Origin: Dethiobacter alkaliphilus AHT 1
GTDB taxonomy: Bacteria > Bacillota > Dethiobacteria > Dethiobacterales > Dethiobacteraceae
Assembly (NCBI RefSeq): GCF_000174415.1
Contig: NZ_ACJM01000005.1
Location: 145,084-209,083, forward strand
Reading direction: 5' to 3'
Length of the DNA stretch: 64,000 nucleotides
A program made the position numbers and the translations under genes. Position 1 is the stretch's first letter; each line of letters begins with the position of its first letter. Of this stretch, positions 17,383-25,450 are shown in pieces. Under the pieces are notes generated by a model. That model was not told where the DNA came from, searched no databases, and was given only the letters and a program-made list of their open reading frames with translations.

Positions 17383-17422
17383 GCAGCAAAATAAAGAGGA
17401 AACCGTTTTGGCGGTTTCCTCT
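17383..17422 (-). terminator. Terminator of the Cys-rich protein gene
   Basis: 11-bp stem (17395-17405 with 17412-17422), loop of 6; on the minus strand it is followed by TTTATTTT. Confidence 0.75.
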
Positions 17423-17430
17423 GTGCGTTA

Positions 17431-17781
17431 CTACATATTAACCATATTTCTGCATTCCTGTGCGCATTGACGGCAAATATCTGCGCATTGCTTACAATGA
17501 TTATCCTGGAACATGTCACACTCGGTAGCACATGCTTCACAGATTTCTGCACAAAGGCCACAAATCTGCTTGGCAAAAGCACTGCCTCGGGCCATAAACT
17601 GTGCAGCAAGTGAGCAAATATCTGCACAGTCACGTAATGTCTGAATGCATTTCATGCGGGCCTGTGCATCAGGTTCTTTCAGGCATGATGTCAGGCATTC
17701 CTCACATACTTGCATGCAGCGGTTGCAAAGATCAATACACTTTTGCATCTTTTTTACATCTGTTTCTATAACAGCGGGCAT
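17431..17781 (-). CDS. Four-helix-bundle copper-storage-like (Csp/DUF326) protein
   Basis: 116 residues with 19 cysteines, arranged as CxxxC and CxxC pairs along four helices (CIDLCNRCMQVCEECLTSC, CIQTLRDCADIC, CGLCAEICEACATEC, CKQCADICRQCAQEC). This matches the Csp/DUF326 family, whose members store many Cu(I) ions inside a four-helix bundle. No signal peptide is present, so it would be cytosolic (Csp3-like). The start at 17781 (MPAVIETD) follows GGAGGTG; a longer reading to 17835 lacks a ribosome binding site. Divergent from the sensor kinase gene. Confidence 0.85.
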   Translation of the reverse strand: MPAVIETDVKKMQKCIDLCNRCMQVCEECLTSCLKEPDAQARMKCIQTLRDCADICSLAAQFMARGSAFAKQICGLCAEICEACATECDMFQDNHCKQCADICRQCAQECRNMVNM

Positions 17782-17892
17782 ATTGGACACCTCCTTTGGA
17801 GTGTTTGCAGTTATTGTCTGCAAATAACTGCCCATTATGCGGTGGATTTTGTCCGATTGCCGGGGCAGAAATTATAGATAAAAGTGTGTATT

Positions 17893-17914
17893 TTCACCTG
17901 CTCTAACAGGTGAA
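17893..17914. promoter_or_regulatory. Inverted repeat between divergent genes
   Basis: TTCACCTG (17893-17900) and CAGGTGAA (17907-17914) with a 6-bp spacer lie between the Csp-like gene and the sensor kinase gene; a candidate operator for either. Confidence 0.35.
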
Positions 17915-17965
17915 TGAAGAACTTTGTCGAATAAATATAAGTGAAAATTTTCTTAGGGAGCAGCC

Positions 17966-19606
17966 ATGAAAAATAAAAAGCTGATTCATATCTACATGTT
18001 CTATATTATCCTGGCGATGTCTGCCCTGATGCTTATTAATCTGGGCTGGAGTATTCGTACGAAGCGTGCCGTGGCCACGGAAAACATGTTGGGCCAGGCC
18101 AGGCTGATTACGGATCAGTTTATATCTGTCCGCACTTTTATGGCGGCCAAGCAGGACATTATCAATTATGATTCAGAGGGCAGTTTTGAATTTAAGTACC
18201 TAAACCCGGCTGCGGTGGGCCGGGGAGTTGGTGAGATTTTTAATGAAAAGTCTGAGTATGCCTTTAAGCAGACCCGGCTTGAGCCTCGTAATGCGGCTAA
18301 TACGCCGGATTCATTTGAGATAGAACAGATTAAAAAACTACAGGAGGAGCCGGGGCAGGAATATCTCTGGGCCGAAGATGAGTTGGACGGTACCAGGGTG
18401 TTTCGCTATCTGGTGCCGCTGTACGCGGAAAAAGAATGCCTGGACTGCCACGGTACGCCGGCGGGCGAGCCGGACATATCCGGACACTTGAGGGAAGGTT
18501 TGGAGGAAGGTGACTTTGCCGGTGCACTTTCGGTGGTTATAAACGCCCAGCCTTATTACGAGGAGCTGTACAGGAGCATTGGTCAGCAGGTTATTTTTGT
18601 TCTGGCCCTGCTGGTTGTAATTATCGGCATTTTGTACGTTTTGCAGCGGAAGCTGGTTACTGCGCCGCTGGAAGGTTTGGCTGCCATGACGGTGAGTTTG
18701 GGGCAGGGTGATTTTAGCTCCACAGATTCTCCCGTAAACGGACAGGGGGAAATTCGGATACTAGAAGAGCGTTTCCGCACCATGTCCAGAGAGCTGGCAG
18801 GTATATATCAGGGGTTGGAACAGAAAGTAAAAGAGCGTACCGTTGAGCTGGAAGAGGAAAAGGAAAAGCTGGCTCGGATAAACCATGATCTGGAGAAGAT
18901 GAACCGGCTGCAAAGTGAATTTTTGGCCAGTGTAAGCCATGAACTGCGCACCCCGCTTTCCTGCATACTGGCCTTTATCGAACTTTTGGAAGCGCCGGCC
19001 TTTGCCCATCAGCGCCAGCAGAATCTGGCTGATTTAAAATCCAGTTCCGAAAAGCTTCTGAACATGGTTAACAATCTGCTGGATACGGCCAAGCTGGAGG
19101 CGGGAGCCATCGAGCCTGACATTCAGGAGCACAGAGCGGATGAAATCGTCCAGGGGACCATAAAGGCTTTCATGCCCTTGGCCCGTGAAAAGAGCCTGAC
19201 GGTTACCTCAGATATTGAGCCCGGCTTGCCCAGGGTAAAATGCGATGTGGAAAGAGTGAGGCAGGTATTGGTGAATCTGTTGGGCAATGCGGTGAAGTTT
19301 ACGGATCCGGGAGGCAGGATAACAGTTCGTGTAAACAGTGAGGGTAAAACACAGCAGTATGTGGTCTTTAGAGTGGAAGATACTGGGGCAGGAATAAGTC
19401 GGGAGGAAAAAGAAGTGATTTTTCAGCGATTCCGCCAGGGAGCCGTGCCGGTTAACAAGAAGCAGGCCGGTTCAGGCCTGGGGCTGTACCTGTCCAAAGG
19501 GTTAATTGAGATGCAGGGCGGAGAAATTGGCTTGGAAAGTGAACCGGGGCAGGGAACCGCCTTTTGGTTCCGACTGCCGGCGGCAGGAGGGGAAAGCCTT
19601 GACTGA
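17966..19606 (+). CDS. Sensor histidine kinase with DUF3365/Tll0287-like haem-binding domain
   Basis: 546 residues. TM1 at about 9-29, an extracytoplasmic sensor of about 175 residues, TM2 at about 211-230, HAMP (about 231-285), a coiled coil, HisKA with phospho-acceptor His325 in SHELRTP, and HATPase with N-box NLLGNAVKFTD, G1 DTGAGIS and G2 GSGLGLYLSKG. The sensor contains KECLDCHGTP, a c-type haem attachment motif (Cys158, Cys161, His162), as in Tll0287/DUF3365 sensors, so it probably senses redox state or a haem ligand. ATG at 17966 follows TTAGGGAG. It overlaps the response-regulator gene by 8 bp; covalent haem requires a cytochrome c maturation system elsewhere. Confidence 0.9.
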   Translation: MKNKKLIHIYMFYIILAMSALMLINLGWSIRTKRAVATENMLGQARLITDQFISVRTFMAAKQDIINYDSEGSFEFKYLNPAAVGRGVGEIFNEKSEYAFKQTRLEPRNAANTPDSFEIEQIKKLQEEPGQEYLWAEDELDGTRVFRYLVPLYAEKECLDCHGTPAGEPDISGHLREGLEEGDFAGALSVVINAQPYYEELYRSIGQQVIFVLALLVVIIGILYVLQRKLVTAPLEGLAAMTVSLGQGDFSSTDSPVNGQGEIRILEERFRTMSRELAGIYQGLEQKVKERTVELEEEKEKLARINHDLEKMNRLQSEFLASVSHELRTPLSCILAFIELLEAPAFAHQRQQNLADLKSSSEKLLNMVNNLLDTAKLEAGAIEPDIQEHRADEIVQGTIKAFMPLAREKSLTVTSDIEPGLPRVKCDVERVRQVLVNLLGNAVKFTDPGGRITVRVNSEGKTQQYVVFRVEDTGAGISREEKEVIFQRFRQGAVPVNKKQAGSGLGLYLSKGLIEMQGGEIGLESEPGQGTAFWFRLPAAGGESLD

Positions 19607-20291
19607 GAAAATACTGGTTGTGGATGATGAGGAGAAAATCCGACGTATTCTACGACAGGTCCTGGAAAATGAGGGTTTTACGGTATTGGAGGCAGAAAAC
19701 GGCAGCGAAGCTCTCAGTGTCTTTTTAAATAAGAATCCAGTGTTGGTGATTCTTGACGTAATGATGCCGGAAATGGATGGTATTGAGTTTTTAAAAAAAA
19801 TCCGGCCTCAATTTGATACCCCGGTTATCATTCTCTCTGCCAAAGATGCATTGGTAGATAAAGCTGTTGGTTTTACTCTGGATATAGATGATTACGTGTC
19901 CAAGCCTTTTAGCGCTCTGGAAATGGCCATGCGGGTTAAAGCGGTGTTAAAGCGCTATCGCAAAGTAGAAAAAAGCAGTGCTGCACAAGATATAGTAAAA
20001 ATCGGCGAGCTGGAAATTAACTTTGATTCGTACCAGCTATTTGCCGGGGGCGAGGAAATAGATCTCACCCCGAGAGAATTTAAGCTGCTGGGTATTCTCA
20101 TGCGCAATGCCGGCATGGTACTTAGCCGGGAGCAATTATTGGAGCTTGCCGATGACCGGGAGTATTTCGGCGATTTAAACGTTATTAATGTCTTTGTGCG
20201 CAGGCTGCGGCAAAAAATAGAAAAGGACCCGGCTAACCCCAAATATTTGCAGACGGTCTGGGGTGTGGGGTATAAATTCAGTAAAATTTAA
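19599..20291 (+). CDS. OmpR/PhoB-family response regulator
   Basis: 230 residues. Receiver domain with acidic pocket DDEE, phospho-acceptor Asp53 in VILDVMMPEMDG, switch Ser (ILSAK) and Lys (VSKPF), then a winged-helix Trans_reg_C DNA-binding domain (DLTPREFKLLGILMRNAGMVLSREQLLE, then NVFVRRLRQKIE). It is the partner of the haem kinase, which it overlaps by 8 bp. TTG at 19599 is chosen behind GGAGGGG because it gives MTEKILVVDDEE at the normal N-terminus. OmpR-family proteins bind direct repeats at about 11-bp spacing, so it is one candidate for the TGTTCAG arrays. Confidence 0.93.
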   Translation: MTEKILVVDDEEKIRRILRQVLENEGFTVLEAENGSEALSVFLNKNPVLVILDVMMPEMDGIEFLKKIRPQFDTPVIILSAKDALVDKAVGFTLDIDDYVSKPFSALEMAMRVKAVLKRYRKVEKSSAAQDIVKIGELEINFDSYQLFAGGEEIDLTPREFKLLGILMRNAGMVLSREQLLELADDREYFGDLNVINVFVRRLRQKIEKDPANPKYLQTVWGVGYKFSKI

Positions 20292-20316
20292 TTGGGATTA
20301 TGCAGGGGGTGTTTGC

Positions 20317-20727
20317 TTGAGTGACAATAACATGGAACAAACCATTAAGGATATTAAAGCAAAGTTTAATAAGGATTACTTCCCCTTTAATCTGGGGATA
20401 GAAATTGTGGAGCTGGCTGCGGGTTTCGCACAGGTAAAGTTTACCGTAACAAAAGAGATGCAAAACCTCCATGGCATGGCCCACGGAGGGGCCATCTTTA
20501 CCTTAGCCGATACCGCCCTGGGCCTTGCTGCCAATACAAGGGGTAAAGCGGTGGGGCTGCAGGTCAGCATAAATTATATCCGCCCGGCAAAACCGCAAAC
20601 CGTATTAATTGCCACCGCAGAAGAAGAACAATTAACCAGAAGCACCGGTATTTATAATGTTACCGTAGCAACAGAAGCAGGAAAAAAAGTAGCTTTGTTC
20701 AGGGGCGTTGTTTTCAGAAGTAATTAA
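20317..20727 (+). CDS. PaaI/YiiD-type hotdog thioesterase
   Basis: 136 residues. The block NLHGMAHGGAIFTLADTALGLAAN is the PaaI thioesterase signature (HGGxxxxLxD) carrying the catalytic Asp/His region, followed by VGLQVSINYIRPAKP. It hydrolyses an aryl- or acyl-CoA, perhaps phenylacetyl-CoA-like; the substrate is not determinable. TTG at 20317 is preferred behind AGGGGGTG (7-nt spacing); ATG at 20332 is the alternative. It sits 25 bp after the response regulator, so it may be co-transcribed, and ends in a terminator at 20738-20765. Confidence 0.85.
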   Translation: MSDNNMEQTIKDIKAKFNKDYFPFNLGIEIVELAAGFAQVKFTVTKEMQNLHGMAHGGAIFTLADTALGLAANTRGKAVGLQVSINYIRPAKPQTVLIATAEEEQLTRSTGIYNVTVATEAGKKVALFRGVVFRSN

Positions 20728-20737
20728 GTGTCGGCAC

Positions 20738-20765
20738 AAAACCCAAGCCAATGGCTTGGGTTTTT
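20738..20765. terminator. Bidirectional terminator
   Basis: AAACCCAAGCC (20739-20749) pairs with GGCTTGGGTTT (20753-20763); A-rich and T-rich flanks serve both convergent genes. Confidence 0.9.
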
Positions 20766-20767
20766 CA

Positions 20768-21439
20768 TTAGAAACACCGGTCTTTAAGAATGTAGTAGCG
20801 CCCTTTTTTTAATACATAGTTCCGTTCAGAAAGAGTTTTTAAGGCTCTGGCCACCATGACCCGGGACGCACCTACAAAGTCGGCTATTTCCTGCTGGGTT
20901 AAAGATACAGGGATACGGGTGCCGTCGGAGCAGTTTTCACCATGCTCATTAGCCAGTCGGATAAACAGATTCAATACTTTTTCCTGTGTGGATCCCGCCC
21001 TGATTTCCACAGCCTGCTCCCAGGAGTTATATAACCGGCTGCCCAGGCTGTAAATGACCTGCAGCGCCAAGTCCGGGTTGTTCTGAATCACTTCTTCCAT
21101 CCGTTCCCGGCTTAAAGCGCAAACCCTGGCATCTTCCAGGGCAACTGCTGAGACCGGGTGGATGCCCTCTCTGAACAAGGCTGCCTCAGCCAACACTTCA
21201 CCGCAGCCTGCCAGATGTAAAATTACTTCCCGCCCTTCCTCGGTGATGCGGACTAGCTTAAAACTACCTTCTTTAATTAGATAGAGGGTGTCGGAAGGGT
21301 CGCCCTGATGAAATAAAGTTTCGCCCCGCCGGATATGTCTTTTAATGGCTGCATGGCGGCACACTGTGCTAAAAGCCGACCGCTCCAGGTTATCAAACAG
21401 CGGCAGGTCGTGCAGGCAGAAACGTTTGTCTGTTTCCAT
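20768..21439 (-). CDS. Crp/Fnr-family transcriptional regulator
   Basis: 223 residues. A cyclic-nucleotide-binding fold at about 15-130 (GETLFHQGDPSDTLYLIKEGSFKL, then HLAGCGEVLAEAALFREGIHPVSAVA) and a Crp-type winged helix at about 155-215 (VSLTQQEIADFVGASRVMVARALKTLSE). The N-terminus lacks the cysteine cluster of oxygen-sensing FNR, and the phosphate-binding arginine/serine of true cAMP receptors is not evident, so the signal is unknown. Divergent from the flavoprotein gene at 21604, a plausible target. Confidence 0.9.
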   Translation of the reverse strand: METDKRFCLHDLPLFDNLERSAFSTVCRHAAIKRHIRRGETLFHQGDPSDTLYLIKEGSFKLVRITEEGREVILHLAGCGEVLAEAALFREGIHPVSAVALEDARVCALSRERMEEVIQNNPDLALQVIYSLGSRLYNSWEQAVEIRAGSTQEKVLNLFIRLANEHGENCSDGTRIPVSLTQQEIADFVGASRVMVARALKTLSERNYVLKKGRYYILKDRCF

Positions 21440-21603
21440 GCCGGCCCTCCTCTCAGATCAGTTCACTTAGATTGTACCATAGGACCTAATAACTTCTGTA
21501 AATTATTTTACTTTTTAGTTTTTTGTATACTATTTTACAGCTTTCTTATCCGTGGCCGATTACAATTAAAGAAACGGTTAGAAAAACCCAAGGAGGAGTT
21601 AAG

Positions 21604-22227
21604 ATGAAAATAGTTGCCATCAGTGGCAGTCCGGTTAAAGGCGGAAATCTGGATAAAACAGTCCAGGCGGTGGCGGAAGCCAGCGGCTTGGATTATGAAA
21701 TGCTTAATCTGTCTAAGTACAGGGTAAACCCTTGCCTGGGGTGTCTGAAATGTGTGGAAACAAATCACTGTATCCAAAAAGATGATTACAGTGATATTTT
21801 AGAAGCGAAAATTAAAAACGCTGATGCAGTTATCATTGCCGGCTACCCTACGTTCGCATCCACCGATGCCCGGACCAAAACATTCTGTGAAAGAACATAT
21901 TCACTGCGTCACAGAAAGGTACTTTTGAAAGGTAAACCGGCCATTGTGGTTGCCGGTGGCTATAAAGCTAACCAGGCAGTGGAAGAATGGCTAAAGCTGT
22001 TTTGCAAGGCCCAGGGCATGGAGGTGGTAGGCTCCATGCAAACATGCGGCCACCCCACCTGTCTTGCCTGTGGCTATGGTGAAGAGTGCGAGATCTCCAA
22101 TGTAAAGCTGCTTTACGGAGAAGGAGCAAAGATTGAACCCCACATGTTTAAGAACTTTGATAATGATCCAGAGCTTGTGGCAAAGTCCAAGCAGCTGGGA
22201 GAGGCGCTACGGGACAGATTGAAATAA
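21604..22227 (+). CDS. NADPH-dependent FMN reductase / iron-sulfur flavoprotein-like
   Basis: 207 residues. The flavodoxin-like start MKIVAISGSPVKGGN binds FMN phosphate; RVNPCLGCLKCVETNHC resembles the compact cysteine motif of iron-sulfur flavoproteins (CxxCxxC...C), and further cysteines (CGHPTCLACGYGEEC) lie near 158-172, so a 4Fe-4S cluster is possible. Likely an electron-transfer or oxidative-stress flavoprotein in the cytoplasm. ATG at 21604 follows AAGGAGGAG; a longer reading to 21523 has no ribosome binding site. Terminator at 22237-22276. Confidence 0.82.
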   Translation: MKIVAISGSPVKGGNLDKTVQAVAEASGLDYEMLNLSKYRVNPCLGCLKCVETNHCIQKDDYSDILEAKIKNADAVIIAGYPTFASTDARTKTFCERTYSLRHRKVLLKGKPAIVVAGGYKANQAVEEWLKLFCKAQGMEVVGSMQTCGHPTCLACGYGEECEISNVKLLYGEGAKIEPHMFKNFDNDPELVAKSKQLGEALRDRLK

Positions 22228-22236
22228 ATTGAACAG

Positions 22237-22276
22237 ATCAGGGCGGTATTCTTAGCGAATACCGCCCTGATTATTA
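22237..22276. terminator. Bidirectional terminator
   Basis: 15-bp perfect stem (22237-22251 with 22257-22271), 5-nt loop, then TTATTATT; separates two convergent genes. Confidence 0.9.
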
Positions 22277-23062
22277 TTCCTTGGTATGGTCATCATGGCA
22301 GGATGTGCAGCTCATTTTACCCTGCTGATTATCGAAAACGCTGTCCTTGCCGGTGTGGCAATCCATGCAATGGGAGTATTCATCGGATACAGTGAATGCG
22401 GGGGCAAAATTGTTCTCCAGCGCATCATTTAACAACTGAGCGGCATAGGCGGCGGTGTCCCCAGACAGTTTTGCGCAGCGGTCAGCTTTCTCATCAGAAT
22501 TAACGGTGGCGCCGGCGGCATTAGCCCAGGTGCTTACAGAGATGTGGCACAGCGGGGATTTGGCAACGGTTGTAATCTGATCCGGAATATTGCAGTATGA
22601 TTCATGCTTATCTGTGGGAAACGGAAATTCGGTGTACCAGCCCACTAATTCATTGCCCAGTTCAGGATGGTTTTCTCTGGCGAGATTAATAACAGCCAAA
22701 GAGCCGTTTAGTGCTCCACACAGTGTCCCCCAGCTGTATGCACCCCCGGCACCATAGCGGAACATGTCCTGGGGGATGGTGTCCCAGGGAGAGCCGTTAT
22801 CCTCCCGCAGTGTTTCCAGAAGTGCAGTGGCTGCGGCGTAGCAGCAGCCACCTTCAAAATATCCTTCATAACCTCTTTTTCGAACCTTCTCCACATCAAG
22901 TTTTTTGTAAGTCCAGGGCAGGGCCTGTGCCGAAGCAACATTTCCGTTACCTGTCACAGTATCTGCACAGCCAACCACTCCCATGGCCATTACTCCTGTG
23001 GCCAGTGCACCGGCCCCCATTAAAAACTTCCTCCGTGAAACTGATGTCCCTTTCTGACTCAT
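22274..23062 (-). CDS. Tat-exported C_GCAxxG_C_C-type dihaem protein
   Basis: 262 residues. A twin-arginine signal (SRRKFLMGAGALATGVMAMGVVGC) is followed by a C_GCAxxG_C_C-like domain: GCCYAAATALLETL near 72-85 and GAYSWGTLCGALNGSLAVINL near 107-127. Two c-type haem motifs close the protein: CMDCH (about 236-240) and CTSCH (about 253-257). The Cys in VVGC could instead be a lipidation site. It is probably an extracytoplasmic redox protein that receives electrons through its haems; the catalytic reaction is unknown. It lies divergent from tatC-tatA, its likely export machinery. ATG at 23062 follows GAGGAGGCG. Confidence 0.82.
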   Translation of the reverse strand: MSQKGTSVSRRKFLMGAGALATGVMAMGVVGCADTVTGNGNVASAQALPWTYKKLDVEKVRKRGYEGYFEGGCCYAAATALLETLREDNGSPWDTIPQDMFRYGAGGAYSWGTLCGALNGSLAVINLARENHPELGNELVGWYTEFPFPTDKHESYCNIPDQITTVAKSPLCHISVSTWANAAGATVNSDEKADRCAKLSGDTAAYAAQLLNDALENNFAPAFTVSDEYSHCMDCHTGKDSVFDNQQGKMSCTSCHDDHTKE

Positions 23063-23271
23063 AACAACGCCTCCTCAAGTTAGTAGGTTAGTATTAGCGA
23101 ACGTTGTTGGAAACAACTTCCGCGCGCAAAGGTGGTGCGCCCTTGTTAATTTCGACACTAGAATGCAAATTCCTACTATACTAAACAAAAAAAATATGAT
23201 AAATTGTATATACGAGGTTGTTTAGCAAGTGTGTGGCATGTATTTCGCAGATAATGAGGAGATGATTTGTT

Positions 23272-24000
23272 TTGGCAGGGTCTGCGTGCGCAAGGGGTCC
23301 ATCATGGATTGAGCATTTGGAAGAGCTTAGGAGGAGACTTATTATATGTGTAATGTTTATTTCCGTTGCTGCTGTGGTCTCCTATCTGTATATCGATTTT
23401 ATCCGTGATTTGTTTTCCCATCCCGTAGATAAGCTATTTTATTTAACATTAACGGAAGCTTTTCTGACAAACATTCGGTTGGCCCTGATTTCTGCAGTTT
23501 TTCTCAGCCTTCCGGTAATTTTTTATCAGGTATGGTGTTTTGTTCTTCCTGCTCTGTATCAGAACGAACGACGCCTGACCTTGCTGATTTCTGCTTTGTC
23601 GCTGTTCTTCTTTATGTTGGGAGCGCTATTTGCCTTCCTGGTGGTAATGCCTTTTACCATTCGGTTTTTCCTGGGATTCTCTTCCGACCAACTGGAGCCC
23701 ATGCTCTCTTTCAGCAGTTATATTTCCTACACTTTAGGGCTGGTAATCGGGTTTGGGTTGGTATTTGAGATGCCGGTGGCTGTTATGATACTGACCAGGC
23801 TGGGAGTAATTTCTGCAGGTTTTCTGGCAGCAAACCGCATGTATGCTGCGGCTGTTATTTTTGTTGCGGCGGCGATTTTTACGCCACCGGATGTTATTTC
23901 CCAACTTATGATGGCAATTCCCATGCTGGGCTTATATGAGGTTTCCATTCTTTTTGCCCGGGTTGTGTCCAGAAACAAAAAACCGCTTTCCGTTAAATAA
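23272..24000 (+). CDS. tatC: Sec-independent protein translocase TatC
   Basis: 242 residues with six membrane segments and the hallmark N-terminal HLEELRRRLI (about 14-23), the twin-arginine signal receptor region, plus LTLTEAFLTNIRLALISAVFLSLPVIFYQVWCFVLPALY (F-T/P-E-type TatC loop). The start is TTG at 23272, because TGA lies in frame three codons upstream; GAGGAG is 11 nt away. tatA follows 21 bp downstream. The divergent neighbour is a Tat substrate, so this may be a dedicated translocon. Confidence 0.95.
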   Translation: MAGSACARGPSWIEHLEELRRRLIICVMFISVAAVVSYLYIDFIRDLFSHPVDKLFYLTLTEAFLTNIRLALISAVFLSLPVIFYQVWCFVLPALYQNERRLTLLISALSLFFFMLGALFAFLVVMPFTIRFFLGFSSDQLEPMLSFSSYISYTLGLVIGFGLVFEMPVAVMILTRLGVISAGFLAANRMYAAAVIFVAAAIFTPPDVISQLMMAIPMLGLYEVSILFARVVSRNKKPLSVK

Positions 24001-24021
24001 AGCGGTTCAGGAGGTGAGGAA

Positions 24022-24201
24022 GTGTTAGGTAAAATCGGTTTATCAGAGCTTTTGCTGGCCGGTGGGTTGATATTATTGATTTTCGGCCCCAAAAAACTCC
24101 CGGAGATTGGCCGCTCCTTCGGTAAAGGGTTGCGGGAATTTAAGCAGGCAACCAAAGAATTAACGGATTCAGTCCAGCTTGATGAAGAGACAAATGAATA
24201 G
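24022..24201 (+). CDS. tatA: Twin-arginine translocase subunit TatA (short)
   Basis: 59 residues from GTG 24022 behind AGGAGGTGAGG. The membrane helix LSELLLAGGLILLIFGPKKLPEIGRSFGKGLREF contains the FGPKKLPE hinge motif diagnostic of TatA/TatB, followed by an amphipathic helix and an acidic tail (DEETNE). It forms the pore with TatC just upstream. It is short but complete for a TatAd/TatAy-type protein. A terminator follows at 24213-24248. Confidence 0.93.
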   Translation: MLGKIGLSELLLAGGLILLIFGPKKLPEIGRSFGKGLREFKQATKELTDSVQLDEETNE

Positions 24202-24212
24202 ACCCCCTATTT

Positions 24213-24248
24213 AAAAGCACTCAGACTATAATGGTTTGAGTGCTTTTT
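24213..24248 (+). terminator. Terminator of tatCA
   Basis: AAAAGCACTCA (24213-24223) pairs with TGAGTGCTTTT (24237-24247), 13-nt loop, T tail. Confidence 0.8.
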
Positions 24249-24259
24249 GCTTCCTGCTT

Positions 24260-24290
24260 TGTTCAGAAACTGTTTGTTTTTTGTTTAGAA
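24260..24290 (+). promoter_or_regulatory. TGTTCAG direct-repeat array 1 (11-bp period)
   Basis: TGTTCAGAA at 24260, TGTTTGTTT at 24271 and TGTTTAGAA at 24282 are spaced exactly 11 bp. The first 16 bases, TGTTCAGAAACTGTTT, are identical to array 3 (57078). A TAATAA-like -10 lies near 24303, so the last repeat overlaps the -35 region, the usual place for an OmpR- or SARP-type activator. It precedes the small membrane protein gene at 24350. Confidence 0.6.
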
Positions 24291-24349
24291 CGACCTGTTA
24301 ATCTAATAATAGGGCACAGATTAAGTGCGTTGAGAGGGGGAATGTTAAA

Positions 24350-24526
24350 ATGACAAAGATTCTGGCTGTAGTAACATTTGTGCTGCTGATAATCACGTTC
24401 GGATGTGGTATGATGATCCGTTATGGAGGGGAGGCCTTTAAGGATGCGGTGGGCGGCCATATGGTGTTGGGTATTATAACTTTAATCAGTATGGCAGGAC
24501 TATTAGTTACTGTGTTTAGGCAATAA
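24350..24526 (+). CDS. Small two-helix membrane protein
   Basis: 58 residues from ATG 24350 behind GAGGGGG. Helix 1 is KILAVVTFVLLIITFGCGMMI (about 3-23) and helix 2 is GGHMVLGIITLISMAGLLVTVF (about 35-56), joined by RYGGEAFKDAVGG. I do not recognise a family. It is the first gene after array 1 and is followed 85 bp later by exonuclease III in the same direction. Confidence 0.6.
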   Translation: MTKILAVVTFVLLIITFGCGMMIRYGGEAFKDAVGGHMVLGIITLISMAGLLVTVFRQ

Positions 24527-24611
24527 TCTCTGTAGCGTTCTTCTTGAGCCATTGAAGGTGTCGTGCTATAGTTATGGCAACAGTCTGCAGTCTTGTAAGG
24601 AGGCTTTGCCA

Positions 24612-25394
24612 TTGAAGATATGCACTTTTAACGTTAATTCCGTAAGAGCCAGGGAAGAGTTGTTGCTGAAATGGCTGGAAAAACGGGGCACGGATATAGA
24701 TGTTTTGTGCCTGCAGGAGATTAAGGTTACTGATGATAAGTTTCCACGGCAAGCTTTTGAGAGTCTGGGGTACCAGTGTACGGTTTTTGGCCAGCAGAGA
24801 TATAACGGCGTAGCGGTATGCAGCAAAGAAGGTGCACAGCAAGTTGTGACCGGTTTTGGTGATGAAAACTGGGACCAACAAAAGAGGATTATGCATTGTC
24901 GGATCGGGGAGGTGACGGTGGTTAATGTTTATGCGCCCCACGGTGACCTGCGTGGCAGTGAAAAGTATATATATAAGCAGAAATGGTACCGGTATTTTTT
25001 AGAGTATCTGCAGAGGAACTTTTCGCCCTCTGATCCTCTGGTGGTGGTGGGTGATTTAAATGTGGCCCTGGAGGATTTGGATGTACATGACCCTAAATTG
25101 TTAGAGGATACGGTCTGTACCATGCCGGAGGAGCGCCGCTGGTTGCAGGACGTCTTGGACTGGGGCCTGGTTGATTCATTTCGGCACCTGAATCCCGATG
25201 CACAGTCCTTTACCTGGTGGGATTATGTAGGCGGCGCAATCTGGCAGGATAAGGGAATGAGGATTGATTATATCCTCTGCAGCAAACCTCTGGCAGAAAA
25301 AATGGCGGAAGTGGAGGTGGATTTGTGGCCCCGCCGGCGGCGAACGCCCAAACCCTCTGATCACGCCCCGGTTATTCTGTCGCTAAATCTTTAG
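24612..25394 (+). CDS. xthA: Exodeoxyribonuclease III (AP endonuclease, EEP family)
   Basis: 260 residues. Motifs in order: KICTFNVNSVRAR (N-terminal Asn), VLCLQEIKVTDD (metal-binding Glu), VVNVYAPHG, VVVGDLNVALEDLDVHDP (catalytic Asp-Asn), QSFTWWDY, GMRIDYILCSKPL and the final SDHAPVILSL (Asp-His). It removes AP sites and 3' blocks in base excision repair. TTG at 24612 follows AAGGAGG and gives the normal N-terminus. Terminator at 25399-25429. Confidence 0.95.
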   Translation: MKICTFNVNSVRAREELLLKWLEKRGTDIDVLCLQEIKVTDDKFPRQAFESLGYQCTVFGQQRYNGVAVCSKEGAQQVVTGFGDENWDQQKRIMHCRIGEVTVVNVYAPHGDLRGSEKYIYKQKWYRYFLEYLQRNFSPSDPLVVVGDLNVALEDLDVHDPKLLEDTVCTMPEERRWLQDVLDWGLVDSFRHLNPDAQSFTWWDYVGGAIWQDKGMRIDYILCSKPLAEKMAEVEVDLWPRRRRTPKPSDHAPVILSLNL

Positions 25395-25398
25395 ATAA

Positions 25399-25429
25399 AA
25401 AATAAACCGGATACTCTCCGGTTTATTTT
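25399..25429. terminator. Bidirectional terminator
   Basis: 12-bp stem (25400-25411 with 25417-25428) around TACTC, with A-rich and T-rich flanks; separates convergent genes. Confidence 0.88.
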
Positions 25430-25450
25430 GATCCTGTAACAGAGGTTCAT

